From Liolophura sinensis (lineage: Eukaryota; Mollusca; Polyplacophora; Chitonida; Chitonidae): a DNA stretch of 64,000 nt. The translations under genes and the position numbers were made by a program. Where the stretch lies: contig NC_088300.1 of the NCBI RefSeq assembly GCF_032854445.1, positions 33,955,608-34,019,607 of the forward strand, in the 5' to 3' direction. Under the pieces are notes generated by a model, which saw nothing but the letters and a program-made list of their open reading frames with translations, searched no databases and was not told the DNA's origin. Shown piece after piece: positions 38,933 to 48,700 of the stretch. Within the stretch, counting starts at the first letter, position 1, and each line of letters opens with the position of its first letter.

Positions 38933-39420
38933 ACAAACTGTGGGAGTCGGAGCACTCTGCAGAAGAACTCGTGGATATATTACAGGACTATTTTCCGGAA
39001 AAACTAAACAATACGAAAAAACACTATACGCTGACTCAAATCTTAGAAATTCTGAAAGAGTCTATGAACCACACGTCGTCGGTCAACCATGATGGCCATT
39101 CGCACGGTGTCAAGGTCAATGCTAGCCCCTCAAAAAGCCCCACGGTGGCCAGCCCCAGGCCTGTTGCTGCTGGAACCCCTGCCTCCCCGACCACTGCGGG
39201 GCTACCAGACCCCACCCAAGCCCCACCTACACCAGCTAGAGTACGAAGAGCATTCGACGAGGCGATGGAACAGCTTTTGTATTCATCAGTTGATTCGCAT
39301 GCGCACAGACGAGTGCGGCGAGCGGCGGAAGGCGGTCACGGCGAGCACTCACTTCTAGAAGAGCTCACTCACATTTTCCATCTGGCCAGTCTGGCCATTT
39401 TGTCATTCCTTGTTTTTGTG
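38933..39420 (+). CDS. HVCN1: voltage-gated proton channel (HV3-type), exon 3: long extracellular S1-S2 loop and first half of S2
   Basis: Encodes residues 106-268. About 145 residues form the S1-S2 loop, against roughly 20 in human Hv1. The loop has an amphipathic Leu/Ile-rich stretch (about 107-150), three N-glycosylation sequons (Asn131, Asn151, Asn168) and a His-rich segment (His at 152, 158, 161, 163). A Pro/Ser/Thr/Ala-rich run follows (about 169-207), then two Arg-Val-Arg-Arg motifs (208-211 and 232-235), with an extra Arg at 231. S2 starts near 252. His255 aligns with zinc-binding His140; the Phe150 and Glu153 positions are Leu265 and Val268. The exon ends in phase 0 at GTG before GTGAGT. 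The higher GC of the Pro-rich part contrasts with the introns. The loop is placed outside because family N-termini are cytosolic. Confidence 0.92.
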
Positions 39421-40205
39421 GTGAGTTGAAACTTATTTGCTCCCATTCTTAAGAGTGCAAGAGTTGCCATTCAAATAGGACTGGTATAAACAGAAATAGC
39501 CTGAAACTCATCCGTATGAAAGCACTGAGAACCGTAATCACATGAACAAATAATTGGATACTTGGGGTCCTCCTTGGTTCTCAGTAAGTTCGCAGGTTCG
39601 AAACCAGTTCTCGGTGGTAAAGCTGCGGCTTTAATTCTGAAGGCGAGTTGTCAAGCTCGTTACCACGGACACTCTGGTTCCCTCCAGCCATAAAACCAGA
39701 CCGCTGTCAGGTAGTCAAAATTAATATATACATTTTACAATTTGTTCAGAAATGGCGCGTTACTCTTAATCAACAACATTTATTTTAACATCCTTTGCTG
39801 AATGGAGAATTTGCCTAGAGAATTTGGTGAGATCAAAAATACTTAAGTCGATTCTTTGTTACGCCTATAAATAAACGTTTATTGCACAGCTGCATGTGTT
39901 TGGGTTTTAAAGCACGAGCCCGCGAAAACGGAAGTGTACTATCCAGAGCAGGAGTGTAAACAGCTGAAAACTAGCAAATCGTGGTTAAGCGTGCCGTGGA
40001 AATATCTCGTTCGGCCTGTGCAAATCCTTGTGTAATTTATCGACAGCACACAAAGGAATCTTTCTTTTGTTTTTGTATTATCAGCTAAATAAAGCCCCTT
40101 ATATTTTTTTTATAATATACAAGTCATCTTGTTATTCTAGCATCGTTGATTACAGGTATGCCAACAATGACAAACTCTTGACTTAACGACCATTTTTTAT
40201 TTCAG
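39421..40205 (+). other. intron 3
   Basis: A 785-base GT-AG intron (GTGAGT ... ATTTCAG). The stretch 39555-39716 is a diverged family C repeat; the rest is AT-rich unique sequence. Confidence 0.85.
39555..39716 (+). mobile_element. family C SINE-like remnant
   Basis: Contains the B-box-like CAGGTTCGAAACC and an ACTCTGGTTCCCTCCAGCC segment followed by AAAACCAGACCGCTGTC. Related segments recur near 10516-10690 and 51095-51345. Old and strongly diverged. Confidence 0.45.
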
Positions 40206-40259
40206 ACTGTCTTGAAAATTTTTGCCATGGGCAAAAAGTTCCTGCATCATAAACTCGAG
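40206..40259 (+). CDS. HVCN1: voltage-gated proton channel (HV3-type), exon 4: end of S2 and S2-S3 loop
   Basis: An 18-codon phase 0-0 exon (residues 269-286). It encodes Thr-Val-Leu-Lys-Ile-Phe, finishing S2, and then a Lys-Lys-Phe-Leu-His-His-Lys-Leu-Glu loop that closely matches the human Phe-Phe-His-His-Lys-Phe-Glu. Lys272 aligns with Lys157 and Glu286 with Glu171. The His-His-Lys motif is a strong family marker for Hv1 and is what fixes the reading across this small exon. Acceptor TTTCAG, donor GTAGGT. Confidence 0.93.
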
Positions 40260-40531
40260 GTAGGTAGACCATGGAAATCATTATCCTATCCTTGTAATCT
40301 ATCATAAAACGTTAATAACATGACTCAGTTATGGTATACCTATGTACAGCTTACCAAATAGCTCAAATTTCCTCAGCTAACATTTTTATTAATGCTTTAC
40401 ATGCATGAACACTATTTGTTTGTAAATACATCTTTTTTATTTCTTTATTTAATTCAACCAAAACATAAACATATATTTCCTCCATGATTGACATTGTGAC
40501 ATTTCCGGCGATCTGTTTTTTTTCCTTGTAG

Positions 40532-40670
40532 ATGTTTGACAGTTTTGTCGTCACAGTATCCTGGGCTCTTGATCTTGCCTTCCTTCAAGGTATCTGGGCC
40601 AAACCAGGACCCGACGCCGCCACCATCCTTTTGTTCCTCTTACCCTGGAGAGTGGTCAGGATTGTCAACA
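40532..40670 (+). CDS. HVCN1: voltage-gated proton channel (HV3-type), exon 5: S3 and voltage-sensing S4
   Basis: Residues 287-332 plus one base. S3 holds Asp289 and Asp300, the equivalents of human Asp174 and Asp185. The S3-S4 linker is about three residues longer than in human, lacks the second zinc-binding histidine (His193) and has Pro-Gly-Pro. S4 ends in Pro-Trp-Arg-Val-Val-Arg-Ile-Val-Asn, matching the human Leu-Trp-Arg-Val-Ala-Arg-Ile-Ile-Asn. Trp207, Arg208, Arg211 and Asn214 are therefore kept (Trp325, Arg326, Arg329, Asn332). The first S4 arginine (Arg205) is Leu323 and the next position is Pro324. From memory, the Aplysia HV3 channel also lacks this first arginine and leaks protons. 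Acceptor TTGTAG, donor GTAAGT. Confidence 0.94.
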
Positions 40671-41319
40671 GTAAGTTTTAACCACCTCGGTTTGCAATTC
40701 CCACATTTTGACCAGGTGCGTCTACTCAAGCGTCACCACATATTGCTACAAGATGAATTAATGTTTCCAATTTCAATACATTTTGTTTAAATTTATTACA
40801 GACTGACTTATAGTTATCTTCTATGACAAAATCCCATTAATGTCTACACGATAACAAATCTATATTCCTTGATCGAAATATGTTAAATCTTTCATTTTTT
40901 TTTTAAAATTAATTACATCATGGATGAATCTTTAAATAATGCAGGTGTTGGCTGGATGAGATTGTGCATTAATGAGCATAGTGTTTAAAGATTTTGTGAA
41001 AGAAACTCGAGCTCGAATGCTTAGTTGTCATTTGAATTCATTGTCATCATCAAAGCCATCCTATATTTTATCCTCTTAGATGAACTTGATTGCGTTTTAT
41101 TTCTCAGAACTTTATTCCTATCATATTTATGCTTCAGAGGATTTGACTTGTTATTATTATTTCTTTTATTTATTTCCACCCTAGAGAACATCACTAGCTA
41201 TTTAAATGAGTAAAGAATTCGAAGAAGTTGGTTTCCTGTGGCTGTTGGGAATCTTGAACTTACTCCTTCAGCAAAAACACGGGTTCTTTTTAATTTTTTT
41301 TTATTATTTTTTTTCCTAG
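40671..41319 (+). other. intron 5
   Basis: A 649-base GT-AG intron with a long T-rich tract before TTTCCTAG. It contains the upstream copy (41195-41260) of a perfect 66-bp direct repeat. Confidence 0.85.
41195..41260 (+). repeat. 66-bp perfect direct repeat, upstream copy (intron 5)
   Basis: Begins TAGCTATTTAAATGAGTAAA and ends GGGAATCTTGAACT. The same 66 bases occur at 42484-42549 in the next intron. Flanks outside the repeat are unrelated by eye. Confidence 0.95.
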
Positions 41320-41435
41320 GTTTCGTGATGGTTATTGAAGAAAGAGAACACGTGAAACTCAAACTCCTTAAGCTGAAACTACGTACCGGCGACAAGAAGA
41401 TTACAGGCTTGAAGCTTACAATCGAGAGATACAGG
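41320..41435 (+). CDS. HVCN1: voltage-gated proton channel (HV3-type), exon 6: S4 end and C-terminal coiled coil
   Basis: Encodes Ser333 (split) to Arg371. After the S4 end comes Glu-Glu-Arg-Glu, then a Lys/Leu-rich helix with leucines at about 346, 348, 349, 351 and 353 and further hydrophobic positions at 360, 363, 365 and 367. This corresponds to the dimerising coiled coil that follows S4 in human Hv1 (Glu-Arg-Gln-Leu-Leu-Arg-Leu-Lys). The heptad pattern is interrupted by Arg-Thr-Gly-Asp. Its basic content (many Lys) is higher than in the human helix. Acceptor TTTCCTAG, donor GTGAGT, phase 2 in and 0 out. Confidence 0.92.
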
Positions 41436-44019
41436 GTGAGTAAATGTAACATAGTATGTTAAGAGTAAGAGTTAAGCATGAAAGAGTAACTTAACTACCA
41501 TGAAAACAACTTTTGCAATTAGACAATATCATCTAACTGACATTTGAGAAAAACGTTACATAACGTACTTTGAATTCACACTCAATTAATCTCGAGGCAT
41601 ATTCAATAGCATTTAGCATAGATCACAGCAAAACTCCTAGCTTGATACGTGAGAGTATGTATAGAACAAGCTTCATAATTCATTCAAGTTTTTCTTCAAC
41701 TTTTACTTCAGCATATGTATTTCAAATGCTATTAAGATAACCCAGGTAAATCTGCTCCAAGGATGACATCATCGTCCTGACTTAAAAAAAAACTACTTTT
41801 CGCTACACCACAATTGCTTAATACAAAAAGTAAAAGTTTGCCTGCAAACCTGCGAAACATTAATTTTCACAATTTAATCAAGTAATTCGACTCTTTGGGG
41901 TCAAATGTTAGATACGCAAATATATTTTCCTCTCCCCTTTTTTGTGCTTGTGACGTCTACCCTCTATCCTCGACCAATCAACCACGTGAATCGAGAGCGA
42001 TATATAGTCAGAGACAAAAGTCAAGTATGACCTATAGCACACAGACTTCATTGTCTCTTACAAGCTTCTCTATACATCCGTTGTGTAACTGGACAGGACA
42101 GAAGTCCCTCAATAAATGTCATAGTGCTAACTTGCTGATCAGGTTTAACGGGAAGTCCTATATATAAATCCATAAATGCACCGGTTGTCCTCCACCAGGA
42201 ATATATTTATCTTTGTGTATATTCCCGATCAAATATGTATCTCGTGCTAATATGGAAATATGGACTTGTGTATAGCTGCATTGTTAAAAAACATTGCTGT
42301 AAAGGTTCAGTCAACAAACAAAACATGTCACTGTACTAAGCGTAATATGTTTTTAAAACATTCCTCCCATCCGTATTCGTAAACACATTGTTGACTCTCG
42401 ATAGAATCTTGATTTCTTTTCTAGATACACACCATCTGACGTTTACCTTATGCAAATGCATCGACATAAACATCTCGTTAGATTAGCTATTTAAATGAGT
42501 AAAGAATTCGAAGAAGTTGGTTTCCTGTGGCTGTTGGGAATCTTGAACTCCTAAATTTAGCTCCGTTTACATGTCCAACACTATCTGCTTACACCCCTTC
42601 ACGGTGTTCAGTTGACGCCAAGAGCTATATTTGGTGTCGCTTTAATATCCATTTTTCTAAGTCATCCTAAATAGATGATGCAAGTTAAATTAAATTCGCG
42701 AGCTATTTAAAGCAACACCATTCTAGTTATTTGCCGATCTAGGCAGCAATAAGCAGAATGACGAGGATTTAATAAAACCTAAAGCCAGAAATGGTGGCCT
42801 TTCTGTTCTTATTATAAAGTAAAAGTCTATACTTTTCATACTTTGATAAGATCCATGTAAATATAATTACTTCGGATCCCTAGTTTAGAGGGAAAACCGC
42901 TTAAGTATCGATCTATAGATATGAATAGATTATCCCTGCAAACGTTCGGATTTAAAATAAGACGATCAGATACCATCAGAAGATGGGAACAAAACAAATT
43001 TCCTGAACCAAAAAAAAAATCGTAGTAACTTCAATGACTTTTAAATCTTAATTATCATTTTTTTAGCCTTTTATGGGCAGGCACTAGCGTGTTTTACAAG
43101 TTGAAATAACTAAAACCGAATGTCAAGTCCAAACCTTTAGTGATCGTTCACGTTCAACTGCTTTCTTGACTTAAGCAAAAGAAAAATTGCCCTGTTTTTT
43201 TTTAGAATAAACTCATCCCACATTATCGACTCTATAACAAAACGTGTCATTGTTCTTGGCTGTGAAATTCCTCTAATGGACAATTTCTCAACTAAAGCTG
43301 TTGTCAGTTTGCGGTGTCTGAGTAAGATTTGTCATCCAGAGTAATAAAGCTATCATCCATCACAGTGACGATTTCCTCACCTCATGCTACGGTTTTATGT
43401 CCTTTCTTATCAAAAATCAACCTAAGGGAAGACAAAATAACTTTTTAATTGTTGAGCGAAAAAAAATCAAAAAAATTAGAAAAAGTTATTTCCTTCTCTG
43501 TCATCATAGATATTTTAGATATATATATACATCAGTGTTAAAAAAAACAAAGCTGTGGTATCGTTTTCCTCTTTGTTTTACACCGTTATCTGTCAGGCAT
43601 ATAAATAACTGCCATTGACAATTGTTGCCGGATGGATACATACCTTATCATCTATATTGATATATTAATTTTTTTTCACCTTTGTACCTCGTGATTGTTC
43701 CGTTATCATAATCCCACGTTAATCAAAGAGTATGATAGATAATCCAAGAATGTCTTATCCTTATACGAGAAATTCAGCTTAAGCTCTAATAATAATGTTA
43801 TACATATCTTTCTACACAAATATCTGTAAGCAACACCTATACACATACATGTATGTGCGGCATTTTTTGTTTGGATATTGTAAAGTATTAGTGTATTTCC
43901 CATCCATTTTTTGAAGTCATTTTAATTTCCTGTCCAATAAATTCTTTTCATTAAATCCTATTTTATTACCCTAGCTATGACCTATCAGTTTCAAAATTGC
44001 CTTCCGATGATCGTTGTAG
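41436..44019 (+). other. intron 6
   Basis: A 2.58-kb GT-AG intron ending CGTTGTAG with a weak pyrimidine tract. It contains the downstream 66-bp repeat copy (42484-42549). I looked for a duplicated exon 6 next to that repeat and found none. The rest is AT-rich unique sequence. Confidence 0.8.
42484..42549 (+). repeat. 66-bp perfect direct repeat, downstream copy (intron 6)
   Basis: Identical by eye to 41195-41260. The two copies are 1289 bases apart and flank exon 6. Confidence 0.95.
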
Positions 44020-44098
44020 ATGGAGGGAAGGAACCTTCAGGGACTTTGCCGAAAACATGGCGCTTCTGAAGCGGAAATCAACGCATGCGCTCCACAGT
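44020..44098 (+). CDS. HVCN1: voltage-gated proton channel (HV3-type), exon 7: end of coiled coil
   Basis: Encodes residues 372-397 plus one base. The segment Arg-Asn-Leu-Gln-Gly-Leu-Cys-Arg-Lys-His-Gly resembles the human C-terminal Arg-Leu-Asn-Lys-Leu-Leu-Arg-Gln-His-Gly, so human Hv1 would end shortly after this point. The acceptor (CGTTGTAG) is weaker than the others, but other nearby AG choices put a stop or a frame break between the flanking exons. The donor GTGAGT at 44099 leaves phase 1 and joins exon 8 in frame. Reading through the donor would hit a stop two codons later (Cys-Glu-stop), giving a channel of near-standard C-terminal length; an intron-retained form is therefore possible but unproven. 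Confidence 0.82.
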
Positions 44099-44459
44099 GT
44101 GAGTAGTTCGTTTCTAGCACACAGTTTCAAGAGCTTTTGGAAAGACTGAGGACTTTTCAACATCATGTAGTTCACATATGTTGTATAAATAAGTCTAACT
44201 GTGTGCCTTTAAGACAACTTGTCTTCTACCAGCATGGTGCACACATACGATGTTTGTCAGTAACTTGCCAAAGATCAGTGGCTTACGCTGGGCTCTCCGG
44301 TTTCCCCCACCTGTAAAATTGACTGCCATCATATAAGCGAAAACTTATTGTCTATGGTGTCAAACAACAATCAAATAAACAAGTAAATAAATATAATACC
44401 AGTCACATTTAGTGACAATCATATTCCAGCGACTTTTATATGATTTACGTTTTCAACAG
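44099..44459 (+). other. intron 7
   Basis: A 361-base GT-AG intron, largely made of a 5'-truncated family A SINE remnant (44225-44396). Confidence 0.85.
44225..44396 (+). mobile_element. family A SINE, diverged 3' part, inside intron 7
   Basis: GTCAGTAACTTGCC, GGGCTCTCCGGTTTCCCCCA, GCCATCATATAAGCGAAAA and CAATCAAATAAACAAGTAAA follow the order of the family A 3' half with many substitutions. Confidence 0.65.
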
Positions 44460-44836
44460 GGAAGAGAAGACGGAGCAGTTTGGTTTCACTTATGGAGAAC
44501 TGTGCTAAGCTAGCTTTCGTCGGCGCCATTGGCAGCCAGCCCTCGGACATACATAAGAAGGACGAGGTTTCGGATAATTCCGACGACGAGGACAATGTGA
44601 ACACGCACGCTCCTCGCAGAATTACTTCCACGGATAGCGGCGTGTCCAGCGTCTCCATTAACAGTGCCTGTGATTTTTCGAACGGCAAAGACAATCCCGT
44701 ATTTATGTTAGACAATGGTTCCTCCGGCGGAATTTCCCGAAGAGGTTCCGTCAATTCTTTCGGACGCCGGAGCTCACTGGCGTCGTTTGGAAGACGGGAT
44801 TCTACAGCGTCGTGGACGGACTACTCATATCCCTAA
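44460..44836 (+). CDS. HVCN1: voltage-gated proton channel (HV3-type), exon 8: long phospho-site-rich C-terminal tail and stop
   Basis: Last coding exon, residues 398 (split) to 522, ending TAA. It adds about 125 residues beyond the human C-terminus. It opens with a basic Lys-Arg-Arg-Arg-Ser-Ser cluster (399-404) and then a hydrophobic Cys-Ala-Lys-Leu-Ala-Phe-Val segment. An acidic run follows (Ser-Asp-Asn-Ser-Asp-Asp-Glu-Asp, about 435-442). Ser/Thr-rich sequence then carries Arg-Arg-X-Ser/Thr motifs at about 450-453, 491-494, 500-503 and 509-512. Ser-Phe-Gly-Arg-Arg occurs twice, nine residues apart. There is no further membrane segment. A TTG-initiated frame from 44480 has been counted as a separate frame but is simply this exon. 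The tail is cytosolic by topology; its function is unknown, probably regulatory. Confidence 0.9.
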
Positions 44837-45757
44837 ATGCCCACGGTAAAATCTAACAAGAAAAGTGATATCATTTTTTTCTGTAAGTATATCATGACAA
44901 ATGAGGCTGGATTTTCTTGACAAGGGATCTGGGGTTGTCAAGAAGCAAAGAAAGTGGTGTCTGGGTTGCTTTTTCGCTTGGTATTTTTTTTTATTTTGGT
45001 TGCTGTTCTATTTGTAGCATAGCGTCGCCTAAAATACACAGATATTGGCGTTTTTTTTGCATTAAATATCAAGATGACAAATGTGAAAATCTGTTGTCTT
45101 AAAATATGCTGAACTGCTGTAGATCCAGTGCGGTCTTCACAAACTGATAGTGCGCACCGCTTGAATTTTATTTATAGCGTGGAACTGTGTAAGACGCACT
45201 ACAACTACTGGTAAACAGAGAACACATGCACCAGACAAAGACACGCACTACATCCATTGGTCTATATAGAACACATGCACCAGACAAAAACACACACTAC
45301 ATTCAGTGGTTTATAGAGAACACACGCACAGACAAAAAAAGCACGCTTCGGCATGCACTTTCTATTCTGTTTCATCTAAAGACCTCTAAACATCGAAGTA
45401 GGCACCACTAAATTTGACCACTTAAAACTACGCATGAAATTTTGTGAGGAGAGTTAAAGGCGTTCAAACATTTGAACTCTAAGGTGGACCATACTATCAG
45501 AGTTTATGAACTCTGACGTCACAGGAAGCTTTCCAGCTCTAATCACGACACTTAATGTTGGAATAATTGTTTTTACCCATGGGTAAAAGATTACTGAAGT
45601 AAAATTCCCAAAAATTCCTTCCTTCTGGTGAACATCAGGAAGAAAGGTGATGTGACATCAGAGTTCCTAAATACCGTCAGTATTGCTCATAAAACCCACC
45701 GTGGTATTCAGATATTTGACTGCCTTTCAACACTCTTAAAAAATTTGTAAAAATAAA
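44837..45757 (+). other. putative 3' UTR of the proton channel gene with candidate poly(A) signal
   Basis: After the stop, the first AATAAA I see is at 45752-45757; an ATTAAA variant lies at 45061-45066. Either could end the transcript. The region includes a short ~50-bp tandem repeat at 45214-45345. The transcript end cannot be fixed from sequence alone. Confidence 0.4.
45214..45345. repeat. ~50-bp tandem repeat, nearly 3 copies
   Basis: The block GAACACATGCACCAGACAAA followed by a CACGCACTACAT-like half and a GGTCTATATA-like spacer recurs three times with substitutions. Confidence 0.8.
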
Positions 45758-48700
45758 TGCGTAAAGTATTTTTACGCATAGTTTTCAGTTGTCTGTATTA
45801 TGAACCTTATTTCATATTTTCACTTTCTTTTACTTTAAACAAAGCCTACAAATGGAAATCGAATTCTTTGAAAATGACGCTAAAATAACAGCGTATGTTT
45901 TGTCTTCGCCAGTGCTGCTATATAATTCATATCAGAAAATGAAGGCTGTTTAAAGTTGTTCTCTTGGAGTGCCCCTTATGCCTTTCCCTGTGGCGGTTGA
46001 CGATTAGCATGCAAATATCTGTTAAGGTGCATAAATTTACAACGAGAGGCTTTATTCGTTTGCATGTGATTTAGCATTAGAGAGTAGGTGATGCAAAAGG
46101 TTGCTATCAATGATGGTAGCCTTCATTCCAGAAAGCCCCAACCAGAACACCAACCCTCAGGCTCGCTGTTGGTATGCATGTTATCTTAAACCATAAATAA
46201 TGTCTTCAAGATTTCGTTGTCACACTTGTTATGGTGGACAGGTATTGGCGTTATAGGCACAATAGCTACATTGTTAACGATGGCCTTGGTGTTGTGTCTG
46301 TCTAAGAAGAAGATGGCCATGTTTGTTGACAGATGTGCAAGCATATTAGTTTAAGTATCCTCCCGATACCCGGATAATTCGCTTACAGATGTCAAGCGGT
46401 CTAAATAATGAGAGTTAACATTTTATTAATCACAAAATATTTCTGGAATTCGGTACTATCGGTTTTTACTCGGTGCGTTCGGGAATAAGTCAATTAACCG
46501 TATTTTTTCAAGCCATAAACATTCCATACCCAGTAGGGCCAAGAGAAATACCTATACGTTTAGCGTCGATACTATAAGCAATATAGTACTTCAGTCCACA
46601 GGAGTACTCACGTACAAGTTGAGAGCTTGTCAGTCGCAATAGTCTAATCCTTTGTCAAACGATAGCGTCATGTGACCATTAATCAGAAACTGAGCTCTTT
46701 AATCTGCTTAACAAGAAAACTCGAAAGTGGTGCCCGAGGCAACATTTGGTCAATTGCTAATCACTTGACGTAGTGTGGCCATGACATTAAAATACCTGAA
46801 CCAGTGAAAACATAACAAATGAGACCTACATTCTTCTATTCCATGCTTTTCTGTGTCAAGCACTCGAAAACGATTCAAGTAATTATTAACATTTACCATC
46901 CACATGTCTTCCTTCAATTGTTTTTGTACCATAGACCTATACCAATTGTTTTAACTTTGGCACCACATCGTTAGTACTTGATTCATACCTATAGTCAAGT
47001 CAGCACGCTTTGATGTGAAACTTCTCGGCCGTTCCATCATTTATTAGACGTGTGTCCTGTGTTTGACTCTGAAGGGTTGGCTGTGTCAAGCCTAGGTGCT
47101 GAGAGACATTTTAGGTCAGAAGGGCAAATAAGGTCGACAGATGAGAATAACCTTATTCAGAGTTTGGTACTATAACTCTCATCTGTCCGACTATAACTAA
47201 ATTAACTGCCTTTTGAACCATTTCAACGTAGAATAGGATGTCGTCCTCCTATACGTCTGTCAGACATGTACTTTTATATTTGTGAAACAGTGCTTTGTAG
47301 AATGCTTTTTTGTCTTTTTCATCACCTCTTTTGAATTTTATATCATTCTTTTTGAAAGCCTTTTGGATAGGCTTACATATGAAGGTAATTTTGATGGAGC
47401 CACGCCCCCATTCCCCCTTTGTTCTTCCGATTTCAAGAACGCGGCATTGTAAGTCACTGGCAAAAAATGATGACAAAACAAAAGTCTGCTCTAACGTGTA
47501 GACCTCTGAGTGGATTTTTCTAAAAGATCTGTCAGTCCGTTTGTTACACGATCTTTACAAAACTATTCTTTTAACTGTAAGATCAGCTATTATAGACATA
47601 AAACAAGGCATAATATGTCACGGCCGTTAGAAGAATGTCATATTTTTTTAAAACAAAAAAAAAACAAGAAATGCTAGACATTGTGTCTTTAAACCTTAGG
47701 TCCATTACTTTTCACTGTTTCTTTCAAATCCGTCATCGACAAACGTAAACCACTCATGCACGAAGAAAGACTGTGCTAAGCTCCACACCCATTTCCAAAA
47801 CAACCATGTATGAACATCAATTATGACACGAACACACGCACAAACCTCTAGAGACTAAGTCTTAGTACCAAGTTTAATGACTGTGGTTGGTTTTCTGTGG
47901 CAGCGTTGATAATCCATGTGAAATTTAGGCTTAACTTTAAAAGCCGCAGCCCATGGTTAGTTCCCTGTGCCTTGATTCTCAAATCAGTCGTAGGCTGAGG
48001 TTATTGTAAATACCAAACATGTTGCCATCACCGTTACAACGACCTTATAGTCCACGATTGCTTTGTGAATTGTGATCCATGTCAAGTGCAGTGCAGCTTC
48101 ATCTCAAGCTTGTGCATGCATTGAGAGCTTGTTTTCCACAAACTACGTCTCTGCATGTATATATACTGACGAGCAAAAGAAACTATACATGTCGAGTGAG
48201 ATCAGTAAGACCTCACATCATGACATGATAATAATTCCCTAAATAGATATGCCTTTTTCTGGCGATATGAGTTCTATTTACTTACTAATTTATGACTCAG
48301 TGTGATACTTTAAGTTTGCTTGCGCATCCGCAAATGCTTGGAAAAGTGATGCCTGACTGATCGACTTTAATATGAATGTTTTTGTTTTGCTCAGTACAGA
48401 TTACCTCTGATATCTGTTCATAACCAATTGTAATCGAGGTACATACTTTACGGATTCTTTTTTTTCTATGTGTTTCAGATCGTTGTATAAGAGAAGGCTT
48501 TCTATAGGACACTTAGATCTATTTAGTACCCAGTCCGCCTGCCTCTGACGACAGGAGAATTACCCTCCGTGCTGCTCTCTGTTGTGAGAAATCATCAACA
48601 TAAAGCCCTGAACAGCAACTGTTGCGTGTTATTTGTACCATAGCAACCCCATATTTTGTGTTGTCGCTTCTTGGATATTTTCCGGACCCATAGAAAGCTG

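Noticed and set aside
38790-39092. 100-codon frame overlapping exon 3
   Set aside because: It is in a different frame from the conserved S1-S2-S4 reading and lies partly in intron 2.
44419-44754. 111-codon minus-strand frame
   Set aside because: It is the antisense shadow of proton channel exon 8.
44480-44836. Separate 118-codon gene
   Set aside because: It starts at a TTG and is the distal part of exon 8, in frame with the upstream exons.
47249-47476. Minus-strand 75-codon Lys-rich frame
   Set aside because: Charged composition comes from AT-rich sequence; no domain and no supporting neighbours.
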